The notes: generated by a model from the letters alone, not told the origin. DNA of 64,000 bases from Gammaproteobacteria bacterium UBA7803 (GCA_002480525.1 DLCH01000068.1:112543-176542), one strand, 5' to 3'; numbered from the stretch's first letter, positions 1-9,369 are shown. Numbers and translations are program-made.

Positions 1-170
1 CCACCCTCGAGGTAGGGCGCGCCCACGGCGACCTTGTCTCCGTCGGCGACCATCAGCACCTTGTCGAAAACGACTTCCTGGCCCGGCTCGGCGTCGAGGA
101 GCTCGAGGCGCACGATCTCGCCTTCCGTCACCCGATGCTGCTTGCCACCGCTCGCGAATACCGCAAACAT
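1..170 (-). CDS. rplU: 50S ribosomal protein L21, 5' part only (cut by window start)
   Basis: The reverse strand translates from ATG at 170 as MFAVFASGGKQHRVTEGEIV and onward, the highly conserved N-terminus of ribosomal protein L21, which binds 23S rRNA in the large subunit. About 56 residues are visible; the C-terminal part and presumably rpmA lie before the window. It is divergent from ispB, the rplU/ispB arrangement common in gammaproteobacteria. The roughly 300 bases between the two starts should hold both promoters; I see no convincing sigma-70 boxes there. Confidence 0.93.
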   Translation of the reverse strand, partial: MFAVFASGGKQHRVTEGEIVRLELLDAEPGQEVVFDKVLMVADGDKVAVGAPYLEG

Positions 171-466
171 AAATCCTACTCCCGCAACGACCGGACCGCG
201 ATCTAGCGGCGCGTCCGGACCAAGCCGATTGAACCAAAGCGGGAGGTTGGGTGATGGCGATCGCCGAGCCCGTCCATCCACGGGACCGGCCGCTACCTCC
301 GCGCGTGAAGGCGCGGTATTCTACGGACAAAGATTTTCGATTACAACGAGATAGCAACCAAATAGCGGCAGACGGCGGGCGCCTCGTGGCATGGGCCGCG
401 GCGGCCCTCCGGAACCCGGCGCGCGGCGGACATTCCCTGTAACACCCGGCGCCCGAGTCCGCTACC

Positions 467-1531
467 ATGCGCCCGTTCGAGCGCCCGTTCGCGACCACAG
501 GACAGACCGACATCGCCAGCAACGCCATCAGCTCCACCGCCGGCCTGGCCGCCGCCCGACAGGGGGCGCTGGCCGATGTCTACGCCCTGGTGGCGTCGGA
601 CTTCGCGGCGGTCAACGCCCTCATCCCGCGCCAGCTCACCTCCGACGTCGAGCTGGTCGAGGAGATCGGCCGCTACATCGTCGAGAGCGGCGGCAAGCGC
701 CTGCGTCCGCTGCTGGTGCTGCTGGGCGCCCGGGCCTGCGGCTACGAGGGCCGCAACCACGTCCGCCTGGCGGCGGTGATCGAATTCCTGCACACCGCGA
801 CCCTGCTCCACGACGACGTGGTGGACCGCTCCGACCGGCGCCGCGGCCGGGCCACCGCCAACGCCACCTGGGGCAACGCGCCCAGCGTGCTGGTGGGCGA
901 CTTCCTCTATTCCCGGGCCTTCCAGCTCATGGTCGAGCTGGACGACATGGACATCATGGCCATCCTGTCGGATGCCACCAACACCATCGCCGAGGGCGAG
1001 GTGATGCAGCTCGCCAACGTCGGCAACCTGGCGCTGACGGAAGCCGCCTACATGGAGGTCATCCGCTGCAAGACGGCCCTGCTGTTCCAGGCCGCCGCCC
1101 ACACCGCCGGCGTGCTGGCCAGCGACGACGCCGACGAGATCTCCGCCCTGCGCCGCTTCGGCCTGGAATTCGGTCTCGCCTACCAGCTCGTGGACGACTA
1201 CCTCGACTACGCCGGCGACGCCGAGCTGATGGGCAAGAACGCGGGCGACGACCTCGCCGAGGGCAAGCTCACCCTGCCGCTGATCCGCGCCCTGGCGGAG
1301 GCGCCGCCGGGCGACGCCCAGGCCCTGCGCCAGGCCATCCAGTCCTGCTCCGCCGAGGCGCTCCCCCAGGTGCTGGACGTGGTCAGGCGCTGCGGAGCGC
1401 TGGATTACGTGCGGGATGCCGCGCGCCGGCACGCCGACGCCGCGCTGTCGAGCCTGGCCGCCCTGCCGGACACGCCCTACCGCGACGCCCTCGAAACCCT
1501 CGCCCGGTACTCCACCGCGCGGCTGAGCTGA
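467..1531 (+). CDS. ispB: Octaprenyl/polyprenyl diphosphate synthase
   Basis: Trans-type polyprenyl synthase that extends FPP with IPP to make the ubiquinone side chain; cytoplasmic. Both aspartate-rich metal-binding motifs are present: LLHDDVVDRSD near residue 116 and LVDDYLDY near 244, plus the GGKRLRP substrate-binding motif near residue 77. At 354 aa it is about 30 residues longer than typical IspB, because of an N-terminal extension before the conserved NSDV-like region; the ribosome site before ATG 467 is weak, so the true start may be further in. Divergent from rplU. Confidence 0.93.
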   Translation: MRPFERPFATTGQTDIASNAISSTAGLAAARQGALADVYALVASDFAAVNALIPRQLTSDVELVEEIGRYIVESGGKRLRPLLVLLGARACGYEGRNHVRLAAVIEFLHTATLLHDDVVDRSDRRRGRATANATWGNAPSVLVGDFLYSRAFQLMVELDDMDIMAILSDATNTIAEGEVMQLANVGNLALTEAAYMEVIRCKTALLFQAAAHTAGVLASDDADEISALRRFGLEFGLAYQLVDDYLDYAGDAELMGKNAGDDLAEGKLTLPLIRALAEAPPGDAQALRQAIQSCSAEALPQVLDVVRRCGALDYVRDAARRHADAALSSLAALPDTPYRDALETLARYSTARLS

Positions 1532-1539
1532 ACCGGGCC

Positions 1540-3012
1540 TTGCGCATTCCCGTCGTCCGGCATCTGCTGTTTCCAGCCCTGCTGCTCCTGCCGGCGCTGG
1601 GCGCGGCGGCCGCGCCCGGCGCCGGGCTGACCTTCGAACCCTGCGACATCCGCGGCAGCGACGGCCAGCGCGTCGTCGAGGCCGAGTGCGCCACCTTCGA
1701 CGTGCCGGCCGACCCGGCAGACCCGGACGGCGACACGCTGGCGCTGTTCGTGGCGCGGATACCGGCGCTCACGCCGGAGCCGGCCGCGGACGCCGTCACC
1801 ATCATCAACGGCGGACCCGGCGCCTCGTCGGTCTCGCTGTACGTGAATCTGGAAGGCGCCCTGTCGGCGCTGCGGCGCAACCGGGACGTGATCGTCATGG
1901 ACCAGCGCGGCACCGGCCGCTCCGCGCCCCTGGACTGCCCGGCCCTCGATACCGCGACCTACCAGTTCGATCCCGCCACGGTCCGCGCGGCCACCCGGCA
2001 CTGCCTGGACGCGCTGCGCCACGACCCGCGCCTGTTCACCACCAGCCTCGCCGTGGAGGATCTGGAGCGGCTCCGCCGGCAGCTCGGCTACCGCCAGTGG
2101 AACCTCTACGGCGTGTCCTACGGCACCCGGGTGGCCCAGCACTACCTGCGCCGCTACCCCGACGCCGTGCGCAGCGTGATTCTCGACGGCGTCGTGCCGC
2201 CGGACCTGGCCCTCGGCCCGGACGTCGCGCTCAACGCCCAGACGACCCTGGACGGCATACTCGAGCGCTGCGGCCAGGCCGACTACTGCGCGGCGGCGTT
2301 CCCCGACCCCGCCGGCCAGTTCCAGCGCCTGCGGGAGCGCCTCCGGGCGTCGCCGGTGACCCTCGAGACCCCGGACCCGGTGACCGGCCGCAGCCGCGAG
2401 GTCACCCTGAGCGACAGCCACCTGGCGATGACCGTGCGCCTGCTGAGCTACGCGCCGGAGACCGCCGCGCTGATTCCCCTGGTGGTCCACGAGGCCGACA
2501 CGGGCAACTTCACGCCCCTCGCGGGGCAGGCCATGCGCATCGAGGCGCAGCTCCAGAGCGCCATCAGCTTCGGCATGCACAACAGCGTGGTGTGCACCGA
2601 GGACGTGCCTTTCTACGGCGACCTGACGGCGCTGCAGCCGGCGCTCGAAGCCGCCTATCTCGGCGCCGACCAGGTCCGCGCCCTGGAAACCATCTGCGGG
2701 CTGTGGCCCCGCGGTGTGCGCCACGACGACCTGGCCGAGCCGCTCCGCTCGGACCGCCCCGTGCTGCTGCTGTCCGGCGAGTTCGACCCCATCACCCCCC
2801 CGGCGTACGCCGAGCGGGCCGCGGCCGGGCTGACCCGCAGCCGGCACCTGGTGGCGCCCGGCCAGGGACACGGCGTGATCGCCCGGGGCTGCGTGCCCCA
2901 GATCGCCGAGGACTTCATCGAGGCCGCCGCCGTCGACGACCTGGACACGGCCTGCCTGGACCGCCTCGCGGCGGATCCCTTCTTCGTCGATCTGCTGGGA
3001 CCGCCGCCGTGA
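1540..3012 (+). CDS. Secreted TAP-like alpha/beta hydrolase (proline iminopeptidase/tripeptidyl aminopeptidase type)
   Basis: The 490-aa product starts at TTG 1540, only 8 bases after ispB, with an N-terminal hydrophobic signal (HLLFPALLLLPALGAAAA). Family hallmarks are the oxyanion segment NGGPGAS, the DQRGTGRS motif, the nucleophile elbow GVSYGTR (Ser), a late Asp in SGEFDPITPP and His in GQGHGV. The C-terminal TAP-like module follows. These features fit a periplasmic or exported peptidase or esterase; substrate unknown. Its stop overlaps the next gene (GTGA). No ATG or GTG lies near the signal peptide, so the TTG start is inferred. Confidence 0.82.
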   Translation: MRIPVVRHLLFPALLLLPALGAAAAPGAGLTFEPCDIRGSDGQRVVEAECATFDVPADPADPDGDTLALFVARIPALTPEPAADAVTIINGGPGASSVSLYVNLEGALSALRRNRDVIVMDQRGTGRSAPLDCPALDTATYQFDPATVRAATRHCLDALRHDPRLFTTSLAVEDLERLRRQLGYRQWNLYGVSYGTRVAQHYLRRYPDAVRSVILDGVVPPDLALGPDVALNAQTTLDGILERCGQADYCAAAFPDPAGQFQRLRERLRASPVTLETPDPVTGRSREVTLSDSHLAMTVRLLSYAPETAALIPLVVHEADTGNFTPLAGQAMRIEAQLQSAISFGMHNSVVCTEDVPFYGDLTALQPALEAAYLGADQVRALETICGLWPRGVRHDDLAEPLRSDRPVLLLSGEFDPITPPAYAERAAAGLTRSRHLVAPGQGHGVIARGCVPQIAEDFIEAAAVDDLDTACLDRLAADPFFVDLLGPPP

Positions 3013-3734
3013 TCCGCGCCGAATCCTTGAGCAAGACCTTCGGCACGGTGCAGGCGGTGCGCGACGTGGGCCTCACCGCGCCCGACGGCCGCATCACCGC
3101 GCTGCTGGGGCCGAACGGCGCGGGCAAGTCCACCACGCTGCGGATCCTCGCCACCGTGCTCAGGCCGGATCGGGGCGCCGCCTGGGTCGACGGCCACAGC
3201 GTCGCCGACGACCCGGACTCGGTGCGCCGGGCCATCGGCGTGCTGCCCCACGGCGCCGGCCTGTACGCTCGGCTGACGGCCCGCGAGAACGTCGCCTATT
3301 TCGGCGCGCTCCACGGCCTGAAAGGCGCCGCCCTGCGGCAGCGGGTCGACGCGCTGATCGACCAGCTCGACATGGGCGGCTTCGCCGACCGCCGGGTGGG
3401 CGGCTTCTCCCAGGGCCAGCGCATCCGGGTGGCCCTGGCGCGCGCGCTGGTGCACGACCCGCGCAACGTGATTCTCGACGAGCCGACCAACGGTCTCGAC
3501 GTCATGGCCACCCGGGCGCTGCGCGACATCATTCTCGAGCTGCGGGCCCAGGGGCGCTGCGTCGTGTTCTCCAGCCACGTCATGCAGGAGGTGGCGACCC
3601 TGTGCGACGACGTGGTCATCGTCGGCCAGGGCGTGGTCGGCTTCGCCGGCACGCTGGACGAGCTGCGCCGGCGCACCGGCGAGTCGGACCTCGAAGAAGC
3701 CTTCATCCGCGTGGTCGGCACGGAGGCGCCATGA
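3009..3734 (+). CDS. ABC transporter ATP-binding protein (NatA/CcmA-like, ABC-2 type)
   Basis: 241-aa nucleotide-binding subunit with Walker A GPNGAGKST near residue 37, a Q-loop region ending in VLPHG, ABC signature FSQGQ near 138, Walker B NVILDEPTNGLD and H-loop SSHVM. The signature lacks the usual LSGGQ consensus but keeps the S-x-G-Q core. It starts with GTG 3009 overlapping the preceding stop and overlaps the permease start (ATGA), so the two are translationally coupled. It should drive ATP-dependent export of ions, drugs or a small molecule; substrate not predictable. Confidence 0.88.
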   Translation: MIRAESLSKTFGTVQAVRDVGLTAPDGRITALLGPNGAGKSTTLRILATVLRPDRGAAWVDGHSVADDPDSVRRAIGVLPHGAGLYARLTARENVAYFGALHGLKGAALRQRVDALIDQLDMGGFADRRVGGFSQGQRIRVALARALVHDPRNVILDEPTNGLDVMATRALRDIILELRAQGRCVVFSSHVMQEVATLCDDVVIVGQGVVGFAGTLDELRRRTGESDLEEAFIRVVGTEAP

Positions 3735-4903
3735 GGGGCTTCGGCGTCGTCCTGGCCAAGGAGTGCCGCGACAACCTGCGGGACCGCCGCACGATCCTGG
3801 CCTCTTTCTCCCTCGCGCTGCTGGGCCCCGCCCTGTTCACCGCGCTGATGTCGTTCGTGCTGACGTCCACACTGGGCGAGTCCCGGGCCGGCTTCCGGCT
3901 GGCCGTGGTCGGCGCCGAGCACGCGCCGCGCCTGGTCGATCACCTGCGGCGCTACAACGTCGAGGTCGCGCCGGTGTCCCTGGACGATCCGCGCCAGGCC
4001 GTGCGCGACGGCGTCGAGGATCTGGTGCTGGTGATCGACGCCGACTACCCGCGTCAGCTCGAGACCGGCGGCGTCGCCTCGGTGACGCTGATCCACGACA
4101 GCGCCCAGATGGGCTCGGCGCGCCGCGACTTCGCCCGCGCGCGCCAGATGATCGGCCAGTACGGTCAGAAGATCGGGGTGCTGCGGCTGCAGCTTCGCGG
4201 CGTCGACCCCGCCATCCTGACGCCGATCCGGATCGGCGAGGTGGACACGGCCTCCCCCGCCGCCCGGGCGGTGACGATCCTCGGCATGCTGCCCTACCTG
4301 CTGGTGCTGGTGGTGTTCATGGGCGGGTTCTACCTGGCCATCGACGCGACCGCCGGCGAGCGCGAGCACGGCTCGCTGGAGCCGCTGCTGTCCCAGCCGG
4401 TGTCGCGCAGCGCCCTGGTGCTCGGCAAGATCGGCGCCGCCAGCGTGTTCAGCATGGTCTCCACGGTGCTGTTCCTGGTGAGCCTGTCCGTGTCGGTGCC
4501 GTTCGTGCCCCTGCACCGGGTGGGCATGTCGCTGTCCATCGACCCGCTGACCTGCCTGGCGATGTTCGGGGTGTCGCTGCCGCTGGTGGCCCTGGGCGCC
4601 GCGCTGCTGACCGCGGTGGCCTCCTTCGCCAAGAGCTACAAGGAGGCCCAGACCTACCTCACCGTGGTGATCCTGGTGCCGACGCTGCCGCTGATCGTGA
4701 CCCAGATGCTCGACCAGGCGCCGAGCACGGCGCTGATGCTGGTGCCGAGCCTGTCCCAGGCCACCCTGGTGACCAGCCTGATCAAGGGCGAAGCCGTTTC
4801 CTGGCTGCACGTCGCCGTGTCCGCGGGCGCGACCGGCCTGCTCGCGGCCCTGGTGGCGTGGGTGGCCATCGCCCTGTACCGGCGGGAACGCATCCTGATC
4901 TGA
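3731..4903 (+). CDS. ABC-2 type permease (NatB-like)
   Basis: 390-aa inner-membrane partner of the preceding ATPase. There is one N-terminal membrane segment near residues 25-45, then a large extracytoplasmic domain (~residues 50-175). About five membrane helices follow after residue 180, including MLPYLLVLVVFMGGFYLAI. The cytoplasmic motif GEREHGSLEPLLSQPVSR is typical of NatB/ABC-2 permeases. The last gene of the ispB-hydrolase-ABC run. Confidence 0.86.
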   Translation: MRGFGVVLAKECRDNLRDRRTILASFSLALLGPALFTALMSFVLTSTLGESRAGFRLAVVGAEHAPRLVDHLRRYNVEVAPVSLDDPRQAVRDGVEDLVLVIDADYPRQLETGGVASVTLIHDSAQMGSARRDFARARQMIGQYGQKIGVLRLQLRGVDPAILTPIRIGEVDTASPAARAVTILGMLPYLLVLVVFMGGFYLAIDATAGEREHGSLEPLLSQPVSRSALVLGKIGAASVFSMVSTVLFLVSLSVSVPFVPLHRVGMSLSIDPLTCLAMFGVSLPLVALGAALLTAVASFAKSYKEAQTYLTVVILVPTLPLIVTQMLDQAPSTALMLVPSLSQATLVTSLIKGEAVSWLHVAVSAGATGLLAALVAWVAIALYRRERILI

Positions 4904-4991
4904 AGGGACGTAGCCGAACCGGCGACGTCGTGGTTGTCGGCGTGCCAAAGCGCTCTTACAATACGCGCCCCTCGGCACCGCCGGGGAGCGT

Positions 4992-5068
4992 CGGAGTGTA
5001 GCTCAGCTTGGTAGAGCACCACGTTCGGGACGTGGGGGCCGGAGGTTCAAATCCTCTCACTCCGACCA
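4992..5068 (+). tRNA. tRNA-Pro (CGG anticodon)
   Basis: A complete cloverleaf. The acceptor arm CGGAGTG pairs with CACTCCG, followed by discriminator A and an encoded CCA. The D arm reads GCTCAGCTTGGTAGAGC. The anticodon arm CCACG-TTCGGGA-CGTGG puts CGG at positions 34-36 (reads CCG, proline). The T arm GGAGG-TTCAAAT-CCTCT is intact. C at position 1 is characteristic of tRNA-Pro. Confidence 0.97.
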
Positions 5069-5288
5069 ACCTTTCAGATCGACCCGTTACCTCGCGATCG
5101 CGCCCGTCCAGGGCAGGAACCAGCCACACACCTGGCACGCCGGAAACGGATCCCGCAGGCGCTCACCCTGTCCGTCGGGCGCCTGACCGACGACGAGCTC
5201 GCGACGCCCGCCTTCTCTCGACTGCGAACCCTCTCTTCACGCAAGCGCTACGCGTCCTTCACCTCGAAACCACACCTCTTGGAGGATC

Positions 5289-6149
5289 GTGCGCCACCAC
5301 ACGAACCTGGGCGCGAATTGGATGAGAAAGCTTGCCGGTCTGCTGTCGGCCGTGGTCGTACATGCATTGATGTCTCAAACCGCAGTGGCACAGGACCCGG
5401 AAACGGCGCTGGTGCCCCTGCCCTCTGTCGACGACTTCACCCGAGGCAGTAATGGCTGGGCCTTCGGCCTGGGTCTGGGGGTCGAATACGAGTCCGCCTA
5501 CGAAGGCTCGGACGAGTTCGAAGTCGAAGTCACGCCGGCTGGCGCAGTGCAATGGCGCCGCGGTGACGACCTCGTCTACTGGGCCGGCGAGGCGCTGGGC
5601 TGGCGGGGCCGGCGCGCCGACGTCTGGCTGCTCGAGGCCGCCGTCGCCTTCGAAGAGGGCCGCGAGGAGAGCGACTCCGACGATGGCCGGCTGGATGGGC
5701 TCGGCGATTCCGACGAGGACCTGGAAGTCGTGCTGCAGACGCGCCGGGCACTGGATGCCGACTGGCGCTACTGGCTGGACGTCCGGCTGGTCACCGGCGG
5801 CGACGGAAGCCTCGGTCTGTTCGGCGTGGGGCGCCGCTTCGGCGCGCGGAACGACGGAACCGGCCACGAGATCGCCATCGCTGCGGTCTTTCACGACGGC
5901 GACTATGCGAACAGGGATTTCGGTATCGACGCAGAGCAGTCGGCGGCATCCGGGCTGGCCGAGACCGACCTGAGCGGCGGCTTCCGCTCGATCGGGATCA
6001 ACTACAACTATCGTCACTACCTCAACGAGAACTGGCAGATCTTCGGCGAGGCGGTCTACGAGCGCTATGGCAGCGACGTCCAGGACAGCCCGATCGCACG
6101 TAACGACTATGAAGCCGAAGTCGGCATCGGATTCATCTACGTGTTCTAG
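5289..6149 (+). CDS. MipA/OmpV-type outer membrane protein
   Basis: 286-aa exported protein with signal MRKLAGLLSAVVVHALMSQTAVAQ. Alternating short beta-strand-like segments follow (WAFGLGLGVEYESAYEG, SIGINYNYRHYLNENW), and it ends in the terminal aromatic pattern GIGFIYVF seen in outer-membrane barrels. The pattern resembles the MipA/OmpV family, whose members interact with murein machinery or act as small-molecule porins. GTG 5289 has GGAGG 3 bases upstream; ATG 5322 gives a more normal signal peptide but has no visible ribosome site. Monocistronic. Confidence 0.72.
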   Translation: MRHHTNLGANWMRKLAGLLSAVVVHALMSQTAVAQDPETALVPLPSVDDFTRGSNGWAFGLGLGVEYESAYEGSDEFEVEVTPAGAVQWRRGDDLVYWAGEALGWRGRRADVWLLEAAVAFEEGREESDSDDGRLDGLGDSDEDLEVVLQTRRALDADWRYWLDVRLVTGGDGSLGLFGVGRRFGARNDGTGHEIAIAAVFHDGDYANRDFGIDAEQSAASGLAETDLSGGFRSIGINYNYRHYLNENWQIFGEAVYERYGSDVQDSPIARNDYEAEVGIGFIYVF

Positions 6150-6167
6150 TGCAGTGCGCCGCCCGAC

Positions 6168-6207
6168 TCCCGGGCCCGGGGCTGCAGCGCACGCTCCGGG
6201 CCCGGGA
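6168..6207. terminator. Strong GC hairpin after the outer-membrane gene
   Basis: TCCCGGGCCCGG at 6168-6179 pairs perfectly with CCGGGCCCGGGA at 6196-6207 across a 16-base loop, 19 bases past the stop of the MipA-like gene. No T-tract follows, so intrinsic termination is only likely. Confidence 0.55.
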
Positions 6208-6294
6208 AACTGTGACGTCCATGGCGGAAGCGGCGTGTCGAAGCGGGGATACTCGTCACACCAGCAGTATCGGTAACGTCACAGGAGTTGCTCC

Positions 6295-6513
6295 ATGGCC
6301 GAAGGCCCGAGCATCAGCATGCGGGAATACGTCGACGGCTGGCGCGGGATCGTGCTCGGCCGGGTGTTCACCCACGAGAGTGCCCTCCACTTCGTCCTCG
6401 AGGTGGACGACGCCACCGGCCTGTGCCGCGTCAGCCGGCGCCATGCCGGCCGCACCGAGATCATCCACATGCCCCTCGGCGAGGTGGTGATGCGGGTCAA
6501 GGGCGACCTCTGA
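6295..6513 (+). CDS. Small hypothetical protein (72 aa)
   Basis: ATG 6295 is preceded by a good AGGAG at 6283-6287. The acidic 72-aa product (MAEGPSISMREYVDGWRGIV) has the strand-rich look of a small barrel (IVLGRVFTHESALHFVLEVD). No signal, membrane segment or cysteine pair apart from one Cys. I do not recognise the family. It stands alone between two exported-protein genes. Confidence 0.6.
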   Translation: MAEGPSISMREYVDGWRGIVLGRVFTHESALHFVLEVDDATGLCRVSRRHAGRTEIIHMPLGEVVMRVKGDL

Positions 6514-6690
6514 CCGCCCGCCGCCGCTGACCGCGCGCCCCGGCGGGGCCGCCTTCCAGCCCGAATCCGCCTGTTTCTGCCGCACCCGTGACCCGGCGCA
6601 CGGGTCGCCCTTGCGTCGCGGATCGCCAGCCGTCATGCTCTCCCTGGACTGGGTGGGATTATTTTCCCATTTCCGAGAGAGGTACCCCCA

Positions 6691-7761
6691 ATGAAGCAGT
6701 TCACCGTTCAATCCATCTTCTATCTGGCCGCGGCCACCGCGCTGGCCGCCTGTGGCGGCGGCGGCAGCAGCGGCAGCGGCAACCCGGCGGCGCCTGCCCC
6801 CGCGCCGGCGCCGGAAACGGGCACCCTGAGCGGCGCGATCACCGATGCCGCCGTCGACGAGGTCATCGAGGTGAACCTCCGGGTCACGGCCCTCGAGCTG
6901 CGCCAGGGCGACGACGCCGGACAGGACCCGGTGGTGATCGACCTCACCGACCCGGACACCGGCGAGCCCATGACCTTCAACCTGCTGGACTACCAGAACG
7001 GCGAGACCCTCGAACTGTTCGACGGCGAGGAGATCCCCGCCGGCACCTACGAGCAGGTGCGGCTGGTGCTGGAGGCGCCGGCCCAGACCCCCAACGCCTG
7101 CGACGGCCAGGATCCGCTGCTCGGCTCCTACGTGGTCGAGGACGACATGGGCACCCTCGCTGGCATCTTCGTGCCGAGCGGCGCCAACAACGGCATCCGC
7201 CTGAGCGCCCCGTTCGAGGTGCCCGCCGGCGGCTCGACCGCCATCGTGGTCGATTTCGATCTGCGCCAGTCGCTGCACCGGCCGCCGCCCTTCGACTGCT
7301 ACTTCCTGCGCCCGTCCTACCGCATCGTCGAGACCGAGGACAGCGGCGCGATCGCCGGCACCGTCGACGTCGCGCTGATGGACGGTTCCAACGCCATGTG
7401 CAGCGACGACGACCCGGCGACGGGCAACGCCGTGTATCTCTACGAAGGCGCCGGACAGACGCCGGGGGATCTGAACGGCGACGACGCGGACGCGTCCGCC
7501 GAGCCCTTCGCCACCGCAGCGGTGACGTTCGACCCGCTGGCGGGCAACGCCGGGGAAGGCGCCTACCGGATCGGCTTCCTGCCGCCGGGCGAGTACACCG
7601 CCGCGTTCACCTGTGCGGCCGATCTCGAGCGGAATCCGGACCCGGAAGGCGAGACCGAGGACGAGCGGCTGGCCATCGACGACCTGATGTTCCAGCAGCC
7701 CCAGGACGTCCCGGTGGACACTGGGGTGACCTCGACCGCGGACTTCACCCCGGAGGCCTGA
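6691..7761 (+). CDS. DUF4382 lipoprotein
   Basis: 356-aa lipoprotein: n-region MKQF, hydrophobic stretch and lipobox LAAC at residues ~17-20, then a Gly/Ser/Pro/Ala linker. The mature part begins GTLSGAITDAAVDEVIEVNLRVTALEL, matching the DUF4382 N-terminal pattern with a Greek-key-like domain. The C-terminal half (TAAVTFDPLAG..YRIGFLPPGEYTAAFTC) resembles a carboxypeptidase-regulatory-like beta domain. It is strongly acidic, as exported proteins of salt-adapted bacteria often are. Envelope role unknown. It ends 10 bases before a REP palindrome. Confidence 0.82.
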   Translation: MKQFTVQSIFYLAAATALAACGGGGSSGSGNPAAPAPAPAPETGTLSGAITDAAVDEVIEVNLRVTALELRQGDDAGQDPVVIDLTDPDTGEPMTFNLLDYQNGETLELFDGEEIPAGTYEQVRLVLEAPAQTPNACDGQDPLLGSYVVEDDMGTLAGIFVPSGANNGIRLSAPFEVPAGGSTAIVVDFDLRQSLHRPPPFDCYFLRPSYRIVETEDSGAIAGTVDVALMDGSNAMCSDDDPATGNAVYLYEGAGQTPGDLNGDDADASAEPFATAAVTFDPLAGNAGEGAYRIGFLPPGEYTAAFTCAADLERNPDPEGETEDERLAIDDLMFQQPQDVPVDTGVTSTADFTPEA

Positions 7762-7770
7762 GCCCACCCC

Positions 7771-7841
7771 GTAGGAGCGCCCTCCCGGGCGCGATCTGCT
7801 CCCGGACGCCCGGGACATCGCGCCCGGGAGGGCGCTCCTAC
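7771..7841. repeat. REP-type palindrome 1 (GTAGGAGCG family)
   Basis: A 25-base arm 7771-7795 (GTAGGAGCGCCCTCCCGGGC...) is repeated as a perfect inverse at 7817-7841, with 21 bases between. Each arm also has an internal palindrome (CGCCCTCCCGGGCG). It lies between the convergent DUF4382 and ectB genes and could act as a two-way terminator or mRNA 3' stabiliser. Confidence 0.88.
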
Positions 7842-7873
7842 GGCGAGGTATGGAGGACCGCTGGCGGGGTCGC

Positions 7874-9145
7874 CTAGCTGGTACCCATGGTCTTGTGGCG
7901 CTGCGCCAGCACCGCGCCCAGGGCCTGGTCGACGATGTCGAAGCCCTCGCGCAGCAGGTCCTCTTCGATGATCAACGGCGGCAGAAACTTCAGCACGTCG
8001 TCGTTCGCCCCGGCCGTCTCCAGGATCAGCCCGCGCTCGAACGCGGCCCGGGAGGCGTCGCCCGCCACGCCGGGCTGGGGCAGTTCCAGGCCCCACACCA
8101 TGCCCAGTCCCCGCACGCTGGGGCTCAGCTCGCCGTACTTGTCGGCGAGGCGGTCGAGCTCGCTCTTCATGATCTCGCCCTTGTGCACCACGGCCCGGGC
8201 CAGGTCCTCGTTGTCCCAGTAGGACAACGCCACCTCCGACGCCACGAACGCCAGATTGTTGCCGCGGAAGGTGCCGGTGTGCTCGCCGGGCTGCCATTGG
8301 TCGAGATCGGGCCGCATGAACAGCATGGCCAGCGGCAGGCCGCCGCCGATGGACTTCGACACGGTCACCATGTCCGGCGTGATGCCGGCGCGCTCGAAGC
8401 TGAAGAAGGTGCCGGTGCGGCCGTTGCCCACCTGGATGTCGTCGACGATCAGCAGAATGTCGAACTCCCGGCACAGCGCCTCGAGCTGCTGCAGCCACTC
8501 GACGCTGGCCACGTGGATGCCGCCCTCGCCCTGCACCGTCTCGACGATCACCGCGGCGGGCACGTCCACGCCGCTGCTGTTGTCCTCGAGGAACCGGCGC
8601 ATGTAGTCGATGGTGTTGACGTCCGGGCCGAAGTAGCCGTCGTAGGGCATGAACGCCACGTTGTTGCGGGCGCCGTAGGACTCGTCGCGGTAGAAGTAGT
8701 TGCCGGTGACGGCGAGCGCGCCGAGGGTCAGCCCGTGATAGCCGTTGGTGAACGAGATGACGTTCGAGCGGCGCTTGACCATGCGCGCCAGCTTGAGCGC
8801 GGTTTCCACCGCATTGGTGCCGGTGGGGCCGGTGAACTGGATCTTGTAGGGCAGATTGCGCGGCCCGAGGATCGTGTCCTTGAGCTTCTGCAGGAACGCC
8901 TGCTTCGCCACCGTCGCTTTGTCGAGGCCGTGGACGATGCCGCCGCGTTCCAGGTAGTCGATCACCGCCCGGGTGATGTCCGGGTGGTTGTGACCGTAGT
9001 TCATGGTGCCCGCGCCCGCGAAGAAGTCGATGTAGCGCGTGCCCTGCTCGTCGTACAGCAGCGCGCCCCGCGCCACGTCGAAGATCGTCGGGAACGAGCG
9101 GACATAGCCGCGGACCTCGGATTCGAGCTCTTCGAAGATTCTCAT
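7874..9145 (-). CDS. ectB: Diaminobutyrate--2-oxoglutarate aminotransferase, EctB type (orphan)
   Basis: 423-aa class-III PLP aminotransferase. The start MRIFEELESEVRGYVRSFPT and the block DFFAGAGTMNYGHNHP are characteristic of EctB, which makes 2,4-diaminobutyrate from aspartate semialdehyde in ectoine synthesis. PLP site: catalytic Lys in SKSIGGGLPLAM, with the upstream Asp in IVDDIQVGNGRTG. ATG 9145 has an AGGAGC ribosome site. Longer upstream frames read into the intergenic region and lack family similarity. No ectA, ectC or aspartokinase gene flanks it, so its role (ectoine, or diaminobutyrate for another product) is open. Confidence 0.88.
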   Translation of the reverse strand: MRIFEELESEVRGYVRSFPTIFDVARGALLYDEQGTRYIDFFAGAGTMNYGHNHPDITRAVIDYLERGGIVHGLDKATVAKQAFLQKLKDTILGPRNLPYKIQFTGPTGTNAVETALKLARMVKRRSNVISFTNGYHGLTLGALAVTGNYFYRDESYGARNNVAFMPYDGYFGPDVNTIDYMRRFLEDNSSGVDVPAAVIVETVQGEGGIHVASVEWLQQLEALCREFDILLIVDDIQVGNGRTGTFFSFERAGITPDMVTVSKSIGGGLPLAMLFMRPDLDQWQPGEHTGTFRGNNLAFVASEVALSYWDNEDLARAVVHKGEIMKSELDRLADKYGELSPSVRGLGMVWGLELPQPGVAGDASRAAFERGLILETAGANDDVLKFLPPLIIEEDLLREGFDIVDQALGAVLAQRHKTMGTS

Positions 9146-9369
9146 GTTTCGCTCCTGGCCGGGGTTCACGGCCGGAAGCGACACCGGCGGCAGGCGCGCG
9201 AAGGCGGCGCCGCGGGTGCGCTCTTCCGAGCGCGAACACGGTGACTGTGGGGACAGCCTACACCAAACCCGTGATGCCCACGTGATGCCGGACGCCGGGA
9301 GCTTCCGGCGGACGGCCGCGCGGCACCGGCCACGTGTTAGCATCGCCGCAAAAAACGGAGGATGGACGG

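Noticed and set aside
341..1432. Long reverse-strand frame opposite ispB (and similar ones opposite most genes)
   Set aside because: High-GC third positions open the antisense frame. These frames lack ribosome sites and known motifs, while the plus strand encodes clear families.
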